A stretch of 64,000 nt of DNA from an uncultured Pseudomonas sp. (GTDB taxonomy: Bacteria; Pseudomonadota; Gammaproteobacteria; Pseudomonadales; Pseudomonadaceae), in NCBI RefSeq assembly GCF_913774235.1, contig NZ_CAJYDW010000019.1:248001-312000 (forward strand). Reading direction: 5' to 3'. The notes under the pieces were generated by a model. That model was given only the letters and a program-made list of their open reading frames with translations. It searched no databases and was not told the origin of the DNA. Shown in pieces: positions 26,582-35,894 of this stretch. Positions within the stretch are counted from its first letter, which is position 1. Each line of letters begins with the position of its first letter. Made by a program: the position numbers and the translations under genes.

Positions 26582-27124
26582 ATGTCCACTGATTCTTCCC
26601 CTTCCCGCTATGCCCGCAGTGCCCGACGACTGCATTGGCTCATGGCCCTGCTGGTGCTCCTGGCCTATGGCCTGATCCTCAGCCGCGGGCAGTTCGAGCG
26701 GGGTTCCCTAGAGCGCCAGTGGGTGGTGCTCAGTCATTTCTGGGTAGGGCTGGTGGTCCTGGCGCTGGTGCTGCCACGGCTCTGGGTGCGCCACCGGCAT
26801 CCGGTGCCGCCCATCACGCCACCGCTGGCACGGAGCCTGGAGACCCTTGGCCGGCTGACCCACTACGCCCTGTACGGCTTCCTGCTGGCCCAGCCGCTGC
26901 TCGGGCTGTTCACGGTGTGGCTGACCATCGGCGCGGTGAAGATTCCTGCCAGCACCTGGGCGCTGCCTTCGCCCTTCGCGGTTGATCCGGAGCTGGCCAA
27001 GTCGCTCAAGGGCGTGCACGTCTGGTTGGGCAAGGCCTTCTATTGGGTGATCGGCCTGCACCTCGTGGCCGCGCTGTGGCACCACCTGATCCGGCGCGAC
27101 GATACCCTCAAGCGTATGCTCTAG
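26582..27124 (+). CDS. cytochrome b561 family protein
   Basis: A 180-residue four-helix di-haem cytochrome. Haem-ligand candidates are RRLHWLMAL, LSHFWVG, LTHYALYG, GVHVWLGKAF and IGLHLVAALWHH. AAGGA precedes the ATG. It moves electrons within the inner membrane, perhaps between quinol and oxygen or superoxide as in CybB. It stands alone behind the transferase gene. Confidence 0.9.
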   Translation: MSTDSSPSRYARSARRLHWLMALLVLLAYGLILSRGQFERGSLERQWVVLSHFWVGLVVLALVLPRLWVRHRHPVPPITPPLARSLETLGRLTHYALYGFLLAQPLLGLFTVWLTIGAVKIPASTWALPSPFAVDPELAKSLKGVHVWLGKAFYWVIGLHLVAALWHHLIRRDDTLKRML

Positions 27125-27139
27125 CCATCGCGCCTTGGC

Positions 27140-27979
27140 CTAGCGCGGATAGAGGGCGATGACGCGATCGCGGCCGCCTTCGGCCAGCAGGTAGCCGTCG
27201 CCCTTGGGTAGCAAGGCCTGGGGCGCGCGCAGGAAGCTGAGGATGGTGCGGGGGGCGGACTGGCGATCCCAGAGCAGCAGGCGCGCGCGGTGGGTGGAGT
27301 CTTCGCTGATCCACAGGCCGCGTCGGTCGCAGAGCAAGAAGCTGGGCTCCCGCAGGTCGCTCAGGGCCGGTGGGTCGCGACCGTCGTCGCTCAGCTGACG
27401 CACCAGCCCGCGGCTCTTCTCGGTATAGAAGGCAGTGCCATCCGGGCAGCGGGTGAAGGACTCCGCCTCGTCCAGGCGGTCGCGCAGCACGGTCAGGCTG
27501 CCATCGCGGGCGTCGTAGCGCAGCAGGCGACCTTCGCCCTTGCGATCCTCCACGGCGTAGAGGTGTTCGCCTTCGGCCCAGAGGCCCTGAGCGTTGATGC
27601 CGGTGAAGAGATCGCGACTGGCGGCGGCGTCGAACCAGCGCACCGGGTGGGTACCGCCTTCCTGGCTGTAGGCGAAGCCGTCGCGGTAGGGGATCAGGCC
27701 ATCGGGTTTGTACAGCCCCTCACGCAATACCTGGCGCTGGCCGCCGGCATCGATGCGCAGCAGACGCCCCTTGCCGTCCTTGAGTTCTTCCGCGGCGAGC
27801 AGGGCATCGCCCTGCCAGGCCAGGGCGCTGGCCTTGGCGACGTCGGCATAGGCCACCTCGTAGTGCCAGCCAGGGGCGGCCTGGGCCGGCCAGAAGCGCT
27901 GCCAGGCGAGAAAGCCAACCGCTGCCAGCAGCGGGGCGGCCAGGGCGAGGAGACCGTAACGCCAGCCGCGTACCATCAT
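27140..27979 (-). CDS. membrane-anchored beta-propeller protein
   Basis: A 279-residue protein. One N-terminal membrane anchor (about residues 8-25) is followed by a periplasmic six-bladed-propeller-like domain of the SMP-30/NHL/TolB kind, with repeats such as [31 protein letters not shown] and [12 protein letters not shown]. No catalytic metal residues can be asserted. Its ATG overlaps the mntP stop (4 bp), so it is co-translated with the manganese exporter; a link to metal homeostasis is inference. Confidence 0.75.
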   Translation of the reverse strand: MMVRGWRYGLLALAAPLLAAVGFLAWQRFWPAQAAPGWHYEVAYADVAKASALAWQGDALLAAEELKDGKGRLLRIDAGGQRQVLREGLYKPDGLIPYRDGFAYSQEGGTHPVRWFDAAASRDLFTGINAQGLWAEGEHLYAVEDRKGEGRLLRYDARDGSLTVLRDRLDEAESFTRCPDGTAFYTEKSRGLVRQLSDDGRDPPALSDLREPSFLLCDRRGLWISEDSTHRARLLLWDRQSAPRTILSFLRAPQALLPKGDGYLLAEGGRDRVIALYPR

Positions 27980-28548
27980 GCGGCGACGGTTCCCAGGTGT
28001 TCGTAGAGGATGGCGCCGCCGATCACGATCAGCACCACGCCACCGAGCATTTCCGCGCGCTTGCCGACCAGATTACCCATCACCCGACCCAGCATCACCC
28101 CGGTGGTGACCATGACCATGGTGGCGAGGCCGATGGCCAGGGCCGCGGTGACGATGTTGACGTCGATGAAGGCCAGGCCCACGCCCACGGCGAGGGCGTC
28201 GATGCTGGTGGCCACGGCGGTGAGCGCGAGCAGCAGGAAGGAGTGCTGGCGGGGCTTTTCCTCTTCGGCTTCGGGCGCGCTGAAGCCAGCCCAGATCATG
28301 CGCAGGCCGAGTACGGTGAGCAGGGTGAAGGCGATCCAGTGGTCCCAGGGCTGGACGTACTGGGCGGCGGTGAGGCCGACGGCCCAGCCGATCACCGGGG
28401 TGATGGCTTCGATGACGCCGAAGATGGCACCGGTGCGCAGGGCTTCGCGCAGACAGGGCTTGTGCAGGCTGGCGCCCTTGCCGACGGCAGCGGCGAAGGC
28501 ATCGGTGGACATGGCGAAGGCCAGGAACATCAGGGAAGCGGGATTCAT
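27976..28548 (-). CDS. mntP: manganese efflux protein MntP
   Basis: A 190-residue inner-membrane exporter with six hydrophobic segments in two homologous halves. Conserved acidic motifs are [15 protein letters not shown] in the first and [15 protein letters not shown] in the second, as in E. coli MntP. It exports excess Mn2+. The ATG at 28548 overlaps the stop of a 10-codon leader ORF, and a yybP-ykoY riboswitch lies upstream. This supports Mn-induced expression and argues against the longer frame that would run through the RNA. Confidence 0.95.
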   Translation of the reverse strand: MNPASLMFLAFAMSTDAFAAAVGKGASLHKPCLREALRTGAIFGVIEAITPVIGWAVGLTAAQYVQPWDHWIAFTLLTVLGLRMIWAGFSAPEAEEEKPRQHSFLLLALTAVATSIDALAVGVGLAFIDVNIVTAALAIGLATMVMVTTGVMLGRVMGNLVGKRAEMLGGVVLIVIGGAILYEHLGTVAA

Positions 28549-28577
28549 CGTGACAGTGCCGACCGGGCTCGATCCAT
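28545..28577 (-). CDS. 10-residue leader ORF of mntP
   Basis: A frame [10 protein letters not shown] whose stop overlaps the mntP ATG. A GGGGGTG site precedes it, whereas mntP itself has no visible ribosome site. Ribosomes arriving through this leader may start mntP. Confidence 0.4.
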   Translation of the reverse strand: MDRARSALSR

Positions 28578-28609
28578 AAGACACCCCCGCACGCCCGGTA
28601 TGGCACGGT

Positions 28610-28725
28610 GATGTCTCTGGTCTCGCCAACCCTGACTGGCTGTCCTGACCACGGCGGTTGCCGAGTATGTTGACCAGGACGCTTTCCGCCGCAGCGGAAG
28701 CAGGCTACTCCCCAAAGAGGCCGCC
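28610..28725 (-). ncRNA. yybP-ykoY manganese riboswitch
   Basis: On the minus strand the conserved pieces appear in order: GGGGAGTAGC (start at 28713), a TTCCGC/GCGGAA hairpin, a GTCCTG/CAGGAC stem enclosing TCAACATACTCGG (28661-28673), and GGCGAGACC (28619-28627), closed by a CTCT/AGAG-type P1 stem. These are the hallmarks of the Mn2+-sensing yybP-ykoY class, and the downstream gene is mntP, its classic target. Confidence 0.88.
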
Positions 28726-28739
28726 ACCTTACCTAGCCG

Positions 28740-29115
28740 GATAGAGAAAGTCTATCTTGTAGATAGTTCTAATATATATAGCCTTGGCTAAATCTTCTAC
28801 CGTTGCTGAGCCTGACCACACCCGGAATTCATCTGAAAGTATCGTTATAGAGCGGTTTTATGGCGGCACAGGATGCCGGCGATAGGCGAAAAAGGCGTCT
28901 ATCGACCTCAGGGGATGTCGTTCGGTGACCACTGGAAGTCGCCCATGTGCGGGTCAAGAGGGCGGGTGGGAGGCAGCGGGCGGCCTCTTTGGGAAGACCG
29001 GGCAGGGCACCGCAGGCGCGCCCGGTGCGGGGAGTGAGGCTCAAGGCGCGCCCAGGCGCTGGGCGTGGAGGGCGTGGCTATGGTGGCGCTCTGCCGTCCC
29101 CGTTTCGTCATGGCG
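28740..29115. other. intergenic region between mntP leader and pstS
   Basis: No gene supported. An AT-rich part (about 28741-28800) includes the 15-bp palindrome CTATCTTGTAGATAG at 28752-28766, 30-45 bp upstream of the riboswitch, likely within the mntP promoter. The rest is GC-rich and unremarkable. Confidence 0.45.
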
Positions 29116-29133
29116 CTGACACTTAATTGTCAC
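29105..29133 (+). promoter_or_regulatory. Pho box of the pst operon
   Basis: CTGACACTTAATTGTCAC at 29116-29133 has two PhoB half-sites 11 bp apart. A weaker third half-site (TCGTCAT) lies exactly 11 bp further upstream at 29105. The box ends 50 bp before the pstS start. Confidence 0.75.
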
Positions 29134-29182
29134 ATTTCGGCAATAGCCTAGCGCCAGCCCTCACTAGGTAATGGAGCAACCA

Positions 29183-30196
29183 ATGAAACGCACGTTCAGC
29201 CTCTCCCTGTTGTTGTCGGCCTTTTGCCTGAGCACTGCCGCTCACGCCGTGGATGTCACGGGCGCAGGCTCGAGCTTCGTTTACCCGGTCCTGTCGAAGT
29301 GGTCGCAGACCTTCAGCGAGAAGACCGGCAACCGCATCAACTACCAATCCATCGGTTCCGGCGGCGGCATCGCCCAGATCAAGGCGGCCACCGTGGACTT
29401 CGGCGCCACCGATGCCCCCATGAGCACCGAAGACCTGCAGAAAGGCGGCCTGGGCCAGTTCCCGACCATCATCGGCGGCATCGTGCCGGTGGTGAACGTG
29501 GAAGGTATCGAGCCCGGCAAGCTGAAGCTTGACGGCCCGCTGCTGGCCAAGATCTTCATGGGTGAGGTCAAGACCTGGAACGACCCGGCCATCGCCGCGC
29601 TCAACCCGGGCATGAAACTGCCCGACACCGCCATCACCGTGGTCCGTCGTTCCGACGGCTCGGGCACCTCCTACAACTTCACCAACTACCTGGCCAAGGT
29701 TAGCCCGGAGTGGAAGGAGAAGTTCAACTTCGGCACTACCGTCAACTGGCCGGTCGGTGTAGGCGGCAAGGGTAACGAGGGTATCGCCGCCTACGTGAAG
29801 CAGATCAAGGGCTCCATCGGCTACGTCGAGTACGCCTATGCGCTGACCAACAAGATGTCCCACGTGCAGCTGAAGAACGCCGCCGGCAACTTCGTGCAGC
29901 CGGATGCCAAGAGCTTCCAGGCCGCCGCCGCTACCGCCGACTGGAAAAGCGCCAAGGACTTCAACCTGCTGATGACCAACGCCCCGGGCGCCGACGCCTG
30001 GCCGATCACCGCCACCACCTGGATCGTGATGTACAAGGAGCCGAAGAACGAAGAGCGTAGCAAGGTCGCCTTCGACTTCTTCAAATGGTCCCTGGAAAAC
30101 GGCCAGAAGGAAGCGTCTGCCCTGGACTACGTCCCGGTCCCCGATGCCCTGGTCAAGCAGATCGAAGGCTACTGGGCGTCTGACTTCAAGAAGTAA
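29183..30196 (+). CDS. pstS: phosphate ABC transporter substrate-binding protein PstS
   Basis: A 337-residue periplasmic protein. The signal peptide ends after AHA (residue 22). Phosphate-binding motifs: GAGSSFVYPV, SIGSGGGIAQI, DFGATDAPM and RSDGSGTSYNF. It delivers inorganic phosphate to PstCA. It is the first gene of pstSCAB, downstream of a Pho box. Confidence 0.97.
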   Translation: MKRTFSLSLLLSAFCLSTAAHAVDVTGAGSSFVYPVLSKWSQTFSEKTGNRINYQSIGSGGGIAQIKAATVDFGATDAPMSTEDLQKGGLGQFPTIIGGIVPVVNVEGIEPGKLKLDGPLLAKIFMGEVKTWNDPAIAALNPGMKLPDTAITVVRRSDGSGTSYNFTNYLAKVSPEWKEKFNFGTTVNWPVGVGGKGNEGIAAYVKQIKGSIGYVEYAYALTNKMSHVQLKNAAGNFVQPDAKSFQAAAATADWKSAKDFNLLMTNAPGADAWPITATTWIVMYKEPKNEERSKVAFDFFKWSLENGQKEASALDYVPVPDALVKQIEGYWASDFKK

Positions 30197-30275
30197 GCAA
30201 GACCGCCTGCCGTCCGGGAACCCCCACGGGGCCCGGGCGGCTTCGCGCATCCCGATCTGCTGACCGGAAATCGCC

Positions 30276-31250
30276 ATGACCGATCAAACCCTTCCCCTTT
30301 CGGCCGCTCAGGAAGAGCGTATCCGTCGGGATACCCGCGCGGACACCTGGTTCCGGCGCCTGCTGTTCTCTGCCGCCCTGCTGGTCCTGCTGGTGCTGGT
30401 CGGGGCAGCCCTGTCCACCCTCTGGGGTGGCCGCCAGGCCTTCATGACCTTCGGCCTGGATTTCCTGACGTCCACCGAATGGGACGTCGGTGCCGAGAAA
30501 TTCGGTGCCCTGGTGCCCATCTACGGCACCCTGATGACCTCGCTGATCGCCCTGGTGCTGGCCGTGCCCACCAGTTTCGGCATCGCCCTGTTCCTCTCCG
30601 AGATTGCGCCGACCTGGCTGCGTGGCCCGGTGGCGACCGCCGTCGAATTGCTCGCCGGCATCCCCTCGATCATCTATGGCATGTGGGGCCTGTTCGTCTT
30701 CGGCCCCTTCATGGCCGCGCACATCTCGCCCTTCATCAACGACTACCTGGGCGCCATCCCGGTCATCGGCGTGCTGTTCCAGGGCCCGCCGCTGGGCATC
30801 GGCATGCTCACCGCTGGCATCATCCTGGCGATCATGATCCTGCCGTTCATTACCTCGGTGATGTACGAGGTGTTCCGCAGCGTGCCACCGCAGCTCAAGG
30901 AATCGGCCTACGCCCTGGGTTCCACCACCTGGGAAGTCTGCTGGGACATCGTGCTGCCCTACACCCGTTCGGCGGTGGTCGGTGGCGCCTTCCTCGGTCT
31001 GGGGCGCGCCCTGGGCGAGACCATGGCGGTGACCTTCGTGCTGGGTAACGCCCACCAGTTCTCCGCTTCGCTGATGATGCCGAGCAGCTCCATCGCTTCG
31101 GTGATCGCCAACGAATTCAACGAGGCCTACACCGATCTGCACCGTTCCTCGCTGATCGCTCTGGGCTTCCTGCTGTTCGTGGTGACCTTCTTCGTGCTGC
31201 TGGCGGCCCGTCTGATGCTGTCGCAGCTGTCGCGCAAGGCAGGTAACTGA
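30276..31250 (+). CDS. pstC: phosphate ABC transporter permease PstC
   Basis: A 324-residue permease with about six helices. The binding-protein-dependent transport (EAA) loop reads [20 protein letters not shown]. It is the short form of PstC, unlike the roughly twice as long PstC known from P. aeruginosa. It overlaps pstA by one base (TGATG). Confidence 0.95.
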   Translation: MTDQTLPLSAAQEERIRRDTRADTWFRRLLFSAALLVLLVLVGAALSTLWGGRQAFMTFGLDFLTSTEWDVGAEKFGALVPIYGTLMTSLIALVLAVPTSFGIALFLSEIAPTWLRGPVATAVELLAGIPSIIYGMWGLFVFGPFMAAHISPFINDYLGAIPVIGVLFQGPPLGIGMLTAGIILAIMILPFITSVMYEVFRSVPPQLKESAYALGSTTWEVCWDIVLPYTRSAVVGGAFLGLGRALGETMAVTFVLGNAHQFSASLMMPSSSIASVIANEFNEAYTDLHRSSLIALGFLLFVVTFFVLLAARLMLSQLSRKAGN

Positions 31251-32125
31251 TGCAAGTCGACGCCTATCTCTACCGCAAGCGCCGGATCAAGAACGGCATC
31301 GCGCTGATCTTTGGCAGCGCCGCCGCCGTACTCGGCCTGGGCTTTCTGACCTGGATCCTCGGCACCACCCTGATCAAGGGGCTGTCGGCTCTGAGTCCGA
31401 GCATCTTCATCGAGATGACGCCGCCGCCCGGCGCCGCCGACGGCGGCCTGGCCAACGCCCTGTTCGGCAGTGTGCTGATCACGCTGCTGGCCACCGCCAT
31501 CGGTGCACCCATCGGCATCCTCGCCGGGCTATGGCTGGCGGAGTACGCGCGCCATTCCAAGCTCGGCCTGGTGGTGCGCTTCGTCAACGACATCCTCCTG
31601 TCGGCGCCCTCCATCGTCATCGGCCTGTTCATCTACACCGCCGTGGTCGTGCAGCTCAACCAGGCCACCGGCGGCAGCATCGGCTTCTCCGGCTTCGCCG
31701 GGGCCCTGGCGCTGGCCATGCTGGTGGTGCCGGTGGTGACCCGTACCACCGACGAGATGATGCAGCTGCAACCGGCGGCCATGCGCGAAGCGGCCCTGGC
31801 CCTGGGCATCCCGCAGTGGAAGGTGACCCTGCAGGTCCTGCTACGCGCCTCCCGCGCCGGCGTGGTGACCGGGGTGCTGCTGTCCATCGCCCGCATCACC
31901 GGCGAGACCGCCCCGCTGCTGTTCACCGCCTTCGGCAACCAGTACTGGAACGCGGACCTGCTCAAGCCCATGGCCAGCGTCCCCGTGACCATCTTCCAGT
32001 TCGCCATGAGTCCGTTCGAGAACTGGCAGCAACTGGCCTGGGCCGGCGCCCTGCTGCTGACCCTGTTCGTGCTGTTCCTGAACCTTTCCTCTCGCTTCTT
32101 CTTTCGCAACCGGGATTCCAAGTGA
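31250..32125 (+). CDS. pstA: phosphate ABC transporter permease PstA
   Basis: A 291-residue permease with about six helices. The EAA loop is [20 protein letters not shown]. It forms the channel with PstC. Its start overlaps the pstC stop, and pstB follows after 5 bp. Confidence 0.95.
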   Translation: MQVDAYLYRKRRIKNGIALIFGSAAAVLGLGFLTWILGTTLIKGLSALSPSIFIEMTPPPGAADGGLANALFGSVLITLLATAIGAPIGILAGLWLAEYARHSKLGLVVRFVNDILLSAPSIVIGLFIYTAVVVQLNQATGGSIGFSGFAGALALAMLVVPVVTRTTDEMMQLQPAAMREAALALGIPQWKVTLQVLLRASRAGVVTGVLLSIARITGETAPLLFTAFGNQYWNADLLKPMASVPVTIFQFAMSPFENWQQLAWAGALLLTLFVLFLNLSSRFFFRNRDSK

Positions 32126-32130
32126 CTACC

Positions 32131-32895
32131 ATGCAGACGCAGATACCGGAACTGCAGGCGCGCGACGTCGGCTTCCGTTACAAGGGCCACCAGGCGCTCA
32201 AGTCGATCAACCTGGACATCGCGGCCAAGCAGATCACCGCCATCATCGGCCCGTCCGGCTGTGGCAAGTCCACGCTGCTGCGGATCTTCAACCGCATCTA
32301 CTCCGAATACCCGGGGCTGGAAGCGACCGGCGAGATCCTCATGGACGGGGAGAACATCCTCGATCCCAAGTACTCGCTGAGCCGCCTGCGCAGCACCATC
32401 GGCATGGTGTTCCAGAAGCCGGTGCCCTTCCCGATGTCCATCGCCGACAACGTCGCCTACGGCATCCGCCATCACGAGCGACTGTCGCGCGTGGAGTTGC
32501 AGGATCGCGTCGAGCAGGCCCTGCGCGGCGCCGCGCTGTGGGATGAGGTGAAGGACAAGCTGAACCAGAGCGCCCTGGGCCTCTCCGGCGGTCAGCAGCA
32601 ACGCCTGTGCATCGCCCGCACCATCGCCCTGCGGCCGCGGGTGCTGCTGCTGGACGAACCCACCTCGGCGTTGGACCCCATCTCCACCGCGCGCATCGAG
32701 CAGTTGCTGGCCGAGCTCAAGCAGGAGTTCACGGTGGTCATCGTCACCCACAACATGCAGCAGGCGGCGCGCTGTTCCGACGTCACCGCCTTCATGTACC
32801 TGGGTGAGCTGATCGAGGTGGACAAGACCGACAAGATCTTCACCAAGCCGGACAAGAAGCAGACCGAGGACTACATCACCGGTCGCTTCGGCTGA
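32131..32895 (+). CDS. pstB: phosphate ABC transporter ATP-binding protein PstB
   Basis: A 254-residue ATPase. Walker [10 protein letters not shown] is at 40-48, the signature LSGGQQQR near 150 and Walker B VLLLDEP near 171. The PstB-typical [10 protein letters not shown] and YGIRHHERL stretches are present. It powers PstCA. No phoU follows; a terminator comes 20 bp after the stop. Confidence 0.97.
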   Translation: MQTQIPELQARDVGFRYKGHQALKSINLDIAAKQITAIIGPSGCGKSTLLRIFNRIYSEYPGLEATGEILMDGENILDPKYSLSRLRSTIGMVFQKPVPFPMSIADNVAYGIRHHERLSRVELQDRVEQALRGAALWDEVKDKLNQSALGLSGGQQQRLCIARTIALRPRVLLLDEPTSALDPISTARIEQLLAELKQEFTVVIVTHNMQQAARCSDVTAFMYLGELIEVDKTDKIFTKPDKKQTEDYITGRFG

Positions 32896-32914
32896 AGCCT
32901 CGCCGCCGTCGACG

Positions 32915-32942
32915 AAGGCCACTCCCTGGAGTGGCCTTTTTT
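32915..32942 (+). terminator. rho-independent terminator of pstSCAB
   Basis: AGGCCACT/AGTGGCCT stem with a 6-base loop, followed by six T, closing the pst operon. Confidence 0.9.
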
Positions 32943-32974
32943 CATGGGCCGTTCCTACAAGAGCATCACTCCCT

Positions 32975-33244
32975 CTAGGAGCAACTGTCTTATCGCGGCC
33001 ATGGCGGTCCGTCGATGCGGCCGCGATTCGCTGCTGAAAGTCCTATCGCAGCGGCCGATCGCGATCTGTCCTGGAGCGCTGGAGACAAACGCCCGCTCGA
33101 ACAGCCCCCTCTCCCCGAGGGAGAGGGTTGGGGTGAGGGCCACCCCGGGCACTGGCTTCCACGTGGAAAAGGCTGCGCCGTTTTCCACCCTACGGCTCGC
33201 GGCCATGACGCTGTAGCCACCCGTAGGAGCGGCCCATGGCCGCG
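32975..33244. repeat. intergenic repeat cluster (REP-like and BIME-like)
   Basis: The gap between pstB and the ATP-grasp gene (32896-33540) has no gene. It holds a REP-like palindromic stretch at about 32985-33090, a copy of the ccctcacccc repeat at 33105-33139 (inverted), a GTGGAAAA/TTTTCCAC hairpin at 33163-33188 and a GTAGGAGCGGCCCATGGCCG unit at 33223-33244. The last recurs at 41969. From 33245 to 33540 nothing recognisable is seen. Confidence 0.7.
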
Positions 33245-33540
33245 CTAGTGAAGGTCACAGCGGCCGCGTCGGCGGACCGCCGTAGCCGTGATGGCGTTCA
33301 ACCAGACCAGAATGGGGTCTCGGCCGCCTTGAATTTGGGTGTTGTTGTTGCGGCGAGGACCTGGTCGACGCTGTCGCCGTCCTCGACGAGACGCTGGGGC
33401 AGGACGTCCGCCAAGCCTAGCCAACCCTCGGAACCGCGCTGGCGCAAAATCTCGGTCAACATCCGGCGCCGGCCATAAAGCCTGCATAACGTCGCGGGAC
33501 ATCCGCCAGCGGAAGGCGTATTGCTGGACACCCCTTCCGC

Positions 33541-35118
33541 ATGAGCCCTGTCCGCACCATGGTCGCGATCCAAGCCCGCCTGCCCGTCGCCACCCCCGTT
33601 CCCCGCCCCGAACCCGTCCTGCATCTGCCGCCCAGCAGCACCTTGCTGATCATCGTCGAGCGCAAGGAAGACTGGTCCGACTACCTGCCCAGCGAGAGCA
33701 TCGTCACCGCCCAGCAGTACCTGGAGGAGCGCCGCTTCACCCAGGGTGGCGGTCGCATCCAGGTACTCAATCTCTGCCGCAACTACCGTTATCTCGGGCA
33801 CGGCTACTATTGCTCGCTACTGGCGGAGGCCCGCGGGCACCGGGTCATTCCCTCGGTGCGGACCCTGAGCGAACTCAATCGCAAGGCGCTCTACGGTCTG
33901 ATGCTGGAAGACCTCGACGCCCTGGTGGACCAGGCCCTGGCCGAGCATCCCCTGGGCGCCACCGAGAGCTTCACCCTCAATCTCTATTTTGGGCGGACCG
34001 ACTTCGCACCGTTGCAGGCCCTGGCGCGGCAGCTGTTCGACGCCTTGCCCTGTCCGATCCTGCAGGTGGAGCTGCGGCGCAGTCGCCACTGGCACATCGC
34101 CGGGGTGAAGAGCGGTGCCCTGCATCGTCTGCAGGACGCCCAGCAATATGCCTTCGCCGATGCCTTGGACGCCTTCAACCGACGCATCTGGCGGCAACCG
34201 GCTTCACGCCGCCAGGCGCGCTACGACCTGGCCATCCTGCACGATCCCGAGGAAGGCCTGCCGCCGTCCAATGCCGCGGCCCTGGCCGGTTTCGTCGCCG
34301 CCGGTCGCGACCTGGGGGTGGCGGTGGAGCTGATCGAGCGCAAGGACTATGGGCGCCTGGCGGAGTACGACGCCCTGTTCATTCGCGCCACCACCCGGGT
34401 CGACGACCACACCTACAGATTCGCCCGCAAGGCCGAGAGCGAGGGGCTGGTGGTACTCGACGATCCCACCTCCATCCTGCGCTGCACCAACAAGGTCTTT
34501 CTCAACGATCTGCTGGCCCAGCACGGCCTGGGCATGCCGCGCACCGAGATCCTCTATCGCGAGCGACCCGAGGAGCTGGAGGAGGTCGGCCGGCGCCTGG
34601 GCTATCCGCTGGTGCTGAAGATTCCCGATGGCTGTTTCTCGCGCGGCGTGCTCAAGGTGGCCGACGCCTTCGAGTTGCGGCAGGCGGCGACGGAGCTGTT
34701 CGAGCGCTCGGTGCTGCTGCTGGCGCAGGAATACCTCTACACCGAATTCGACTGGCGCATCGGCGTGCTCGCCGGCGAGCCGCTCTATGCCTGCCGCTAC
34801 TTCATGTCCGCCGGGCACTGGCAGATCTACAACCACAAGGCCGCGCCGGGCAGCACTGGCGGACGCTGCGAGGCGGTGCCCATCGCCGCGGCGCCGCCTG
34901 CGGTGGTGGACCTGGCGGTCAAGGCGGCGGGGCTGATCGGCGATGGCCTCTATGGCGTCGACCTCAAGCAGGATGCCGAGCGCTTGGTGGTCATCGAGGT
35001 CAACGACAACCCCAACCTGGATGCCGGCATCGAAGACGGCGTGCTCGGCGAGGCCCTGTATCGACGGGTGCTGGAGGACTTCGTCCGCCGCCTGGAGCAA
35101 CGGCGCCAGGGCTGGTAG
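33541..35118 (+). CDS. RimK family ATP-grasp protein
   Basis: A 525-residue cytosolic ligase-like protein. Residues about 35-200 form the RimK-like N-terminal (RLAN) region (IIVERKEDWSDYLPSE, NLCRNYRYLGHGYYCSLLAEARGH). Residues about 325-520 form an ATP-grasp domain with LVLKIPDGCFSRGV and VVIEVNDNPNLDAG (Mg/ATP ligands). Family members add amino acids to a protein or peptide C-terminus; the substrate here is unknown. In many pseudomonads a GNAT/peptidase gene sits beside it, but here only a 62-residue membrane protein follows. Start: ATG 33541 or 33559. Confidence 0.88.
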   Translation: MSPVRTMVAIQARLPVATPVPRPEPVLHLPPSSTLLIIVERKEDWSDYLPSESIVTAQQYLEERRFTQGGGRIQVLNLCRNYRYLGHGYYCSLLAEARGHRVIPSVRTLSELNRKALYGLMLEDLDALVDQALAEHPLGATESFTLNLYFGRTDFAPLQALARQLFDALPCPILQVELRRSRHWHIAGVKSGALHRLQDAQQYAFADALDAFNRRIWRQPASRRQARYDLAILHDPEEGLPPSNAAALAGFVAAGRDLGVAVELIERKDYGRLAEYDALFIRATTRVDDHTYRFARKAESEGLVVLDDPTSILRCTNKVFLNDLLAQHGLGMPRTEILYRERPEELEEVGRRLGYPLVLKIPDGCFSRGVLKVADAFELRQAATELFERSVLLLAQEYLYTEFDWRIGVLAGEPLYACRYFMSAGHWQIYNHKAAPGSTGGRCEAVPIAAAPPAVVDLAVKAAGLIGDGLYGVDLKQDAERLVVIEVNDNPNLDAGIEDGVLGEALYRRVLEDFVRRLEQRRQGW

Positions 35119-35224
35119 GCGCGCCCTGAGCGAGTCCTGCTGTGCACCTTCCGCTGATCTCAATCCGGCGCCGCGCCTTGCGCCGCCGGCCCGAATCCGC
35201 CGCGCATGCGGCCTGGAGGTAATC

Positions 35225-35413
35225 ATGGAAAGACAGCTGTTCGGCCTGGGCATCGTCCTGGCGATTCTGGCCTTTGGCCTGCTGACCCTGATCGTCGATC
35301 TGCGGCGCGGCTGGCGTCAGCAGCGGCAGCCAGTGGCTAACCCGGAAAACGCCGGCTCAGATAGCGCGAACCGGCCAGGCCGAAGCGCCAGGGCACCTCG
35401 ACTGCGCGGGTGA
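35225..35413 (+). CDS. small single-pass membrane protein
   Basis: A 62-residue protein with an N-terminal helix (FGLGIVLAILAFGLLTLIVD, about residues 6-25) and a basic cytoplasmic tail. The start has a textbook GGAGG site 4 bases upstream. Its 3' half overlaps the convergent glycosylase gene by 77 bp. It may be co-transcribed with the ATP-grasp gene. Function unknown. Confidence 0.65.
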   Translation: MERQLFGLGIVLAILAFGLLTLIVDLRRGWRQQRQPVANPENAGSDSANRPGRSARAPRLRG

Positions 35414-35894
35414 TGCCGATGCGTGGGCCTTGCACCACGGCCACGGCAGCGGTAGCCGGCTCCAGTTGGAAAGGCGATTCGCCCAGCGGCAGGCCATCGT
35501 GACGGGCATCGATACCCAGCGCCTGGCACACCCGCCCTGGGCCGGCACAGAGCAGTCGATCGGCCAGGCCGCCGCGGCGTTCGCGCATGGTTTCGATTCC
35601 CCACAGCGGCTCCAGGGCGCGGATTAGCACCCCAGCGCCATGGCCGGCTTCGCGGCAGACCAGGTTGAAGCACCAGTGGATGCCGTAGGAGCGATAGACA
35701 TAGGCATGGCCGGGCGGACCGAACATGGCCCGGTTGCGCGGCGTGGGACCGGAAAAGCTGTGGGAGGCCGGGTCTTCGCCGTCGTAGGCCTCGGTCTCGA
35801 CGATGAGGCCACCGACGCCCTGGACCCTGAGCGTGGCGCCGATCAGTTGCCGGGCGACCTCGTCCACCGGGCGGTTGAAATCCAGGTCGCTCAC
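35337..35894 (-). CDS. DNA-3-methyladenine glycosylase (AAG/MPG family)
   Basis: A 185-residue base-excision repair enzyme that removes alkylated purines. Motifs: GLIVETEAYDGEDPASHSF (with the catalytic Glu), RNRAMFGPPGHAYVYRSYGIHWCFN (the intercalating Tyr region), and the C-terminal PRIGITRAVEVPWRF (DNA-binding hairpin). The length is typical. It overlaps the upstream GH15 remnant by 4 bp. Confidence 0.93.
   Translation of the reverse strand: MSDLDFNRPVDEVARQLIGATLRVQGVGGLIVETEAYDGEDPASHSFSGPTPRNRAMFGPPGHAYVYRSYGIHWCFNLVCREAGHGAGVLIRALEPLWGIETMRERRGGLADRLLCAGPGRVCQALGIDARHDGLPLGESPFQLEPATAAVAVVQGPRIGITRAVEVPWRFGLAGSRYLSRRFPG

Noticed and set aside
28549-28629. Extended mntP start giving a 217-residue protein
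   Set aside because: The extra N-terminal sequence would run through the riboswitch and its linker and lacks a membrane-protein character; the ATG at 28548 matches family length.
33105-33244. Insertion sequence remnant
   Set aside because: Only short palindromic units are present, with no transposase fragment or long terminal inverted repeats; it fits REP/BIME repeats.
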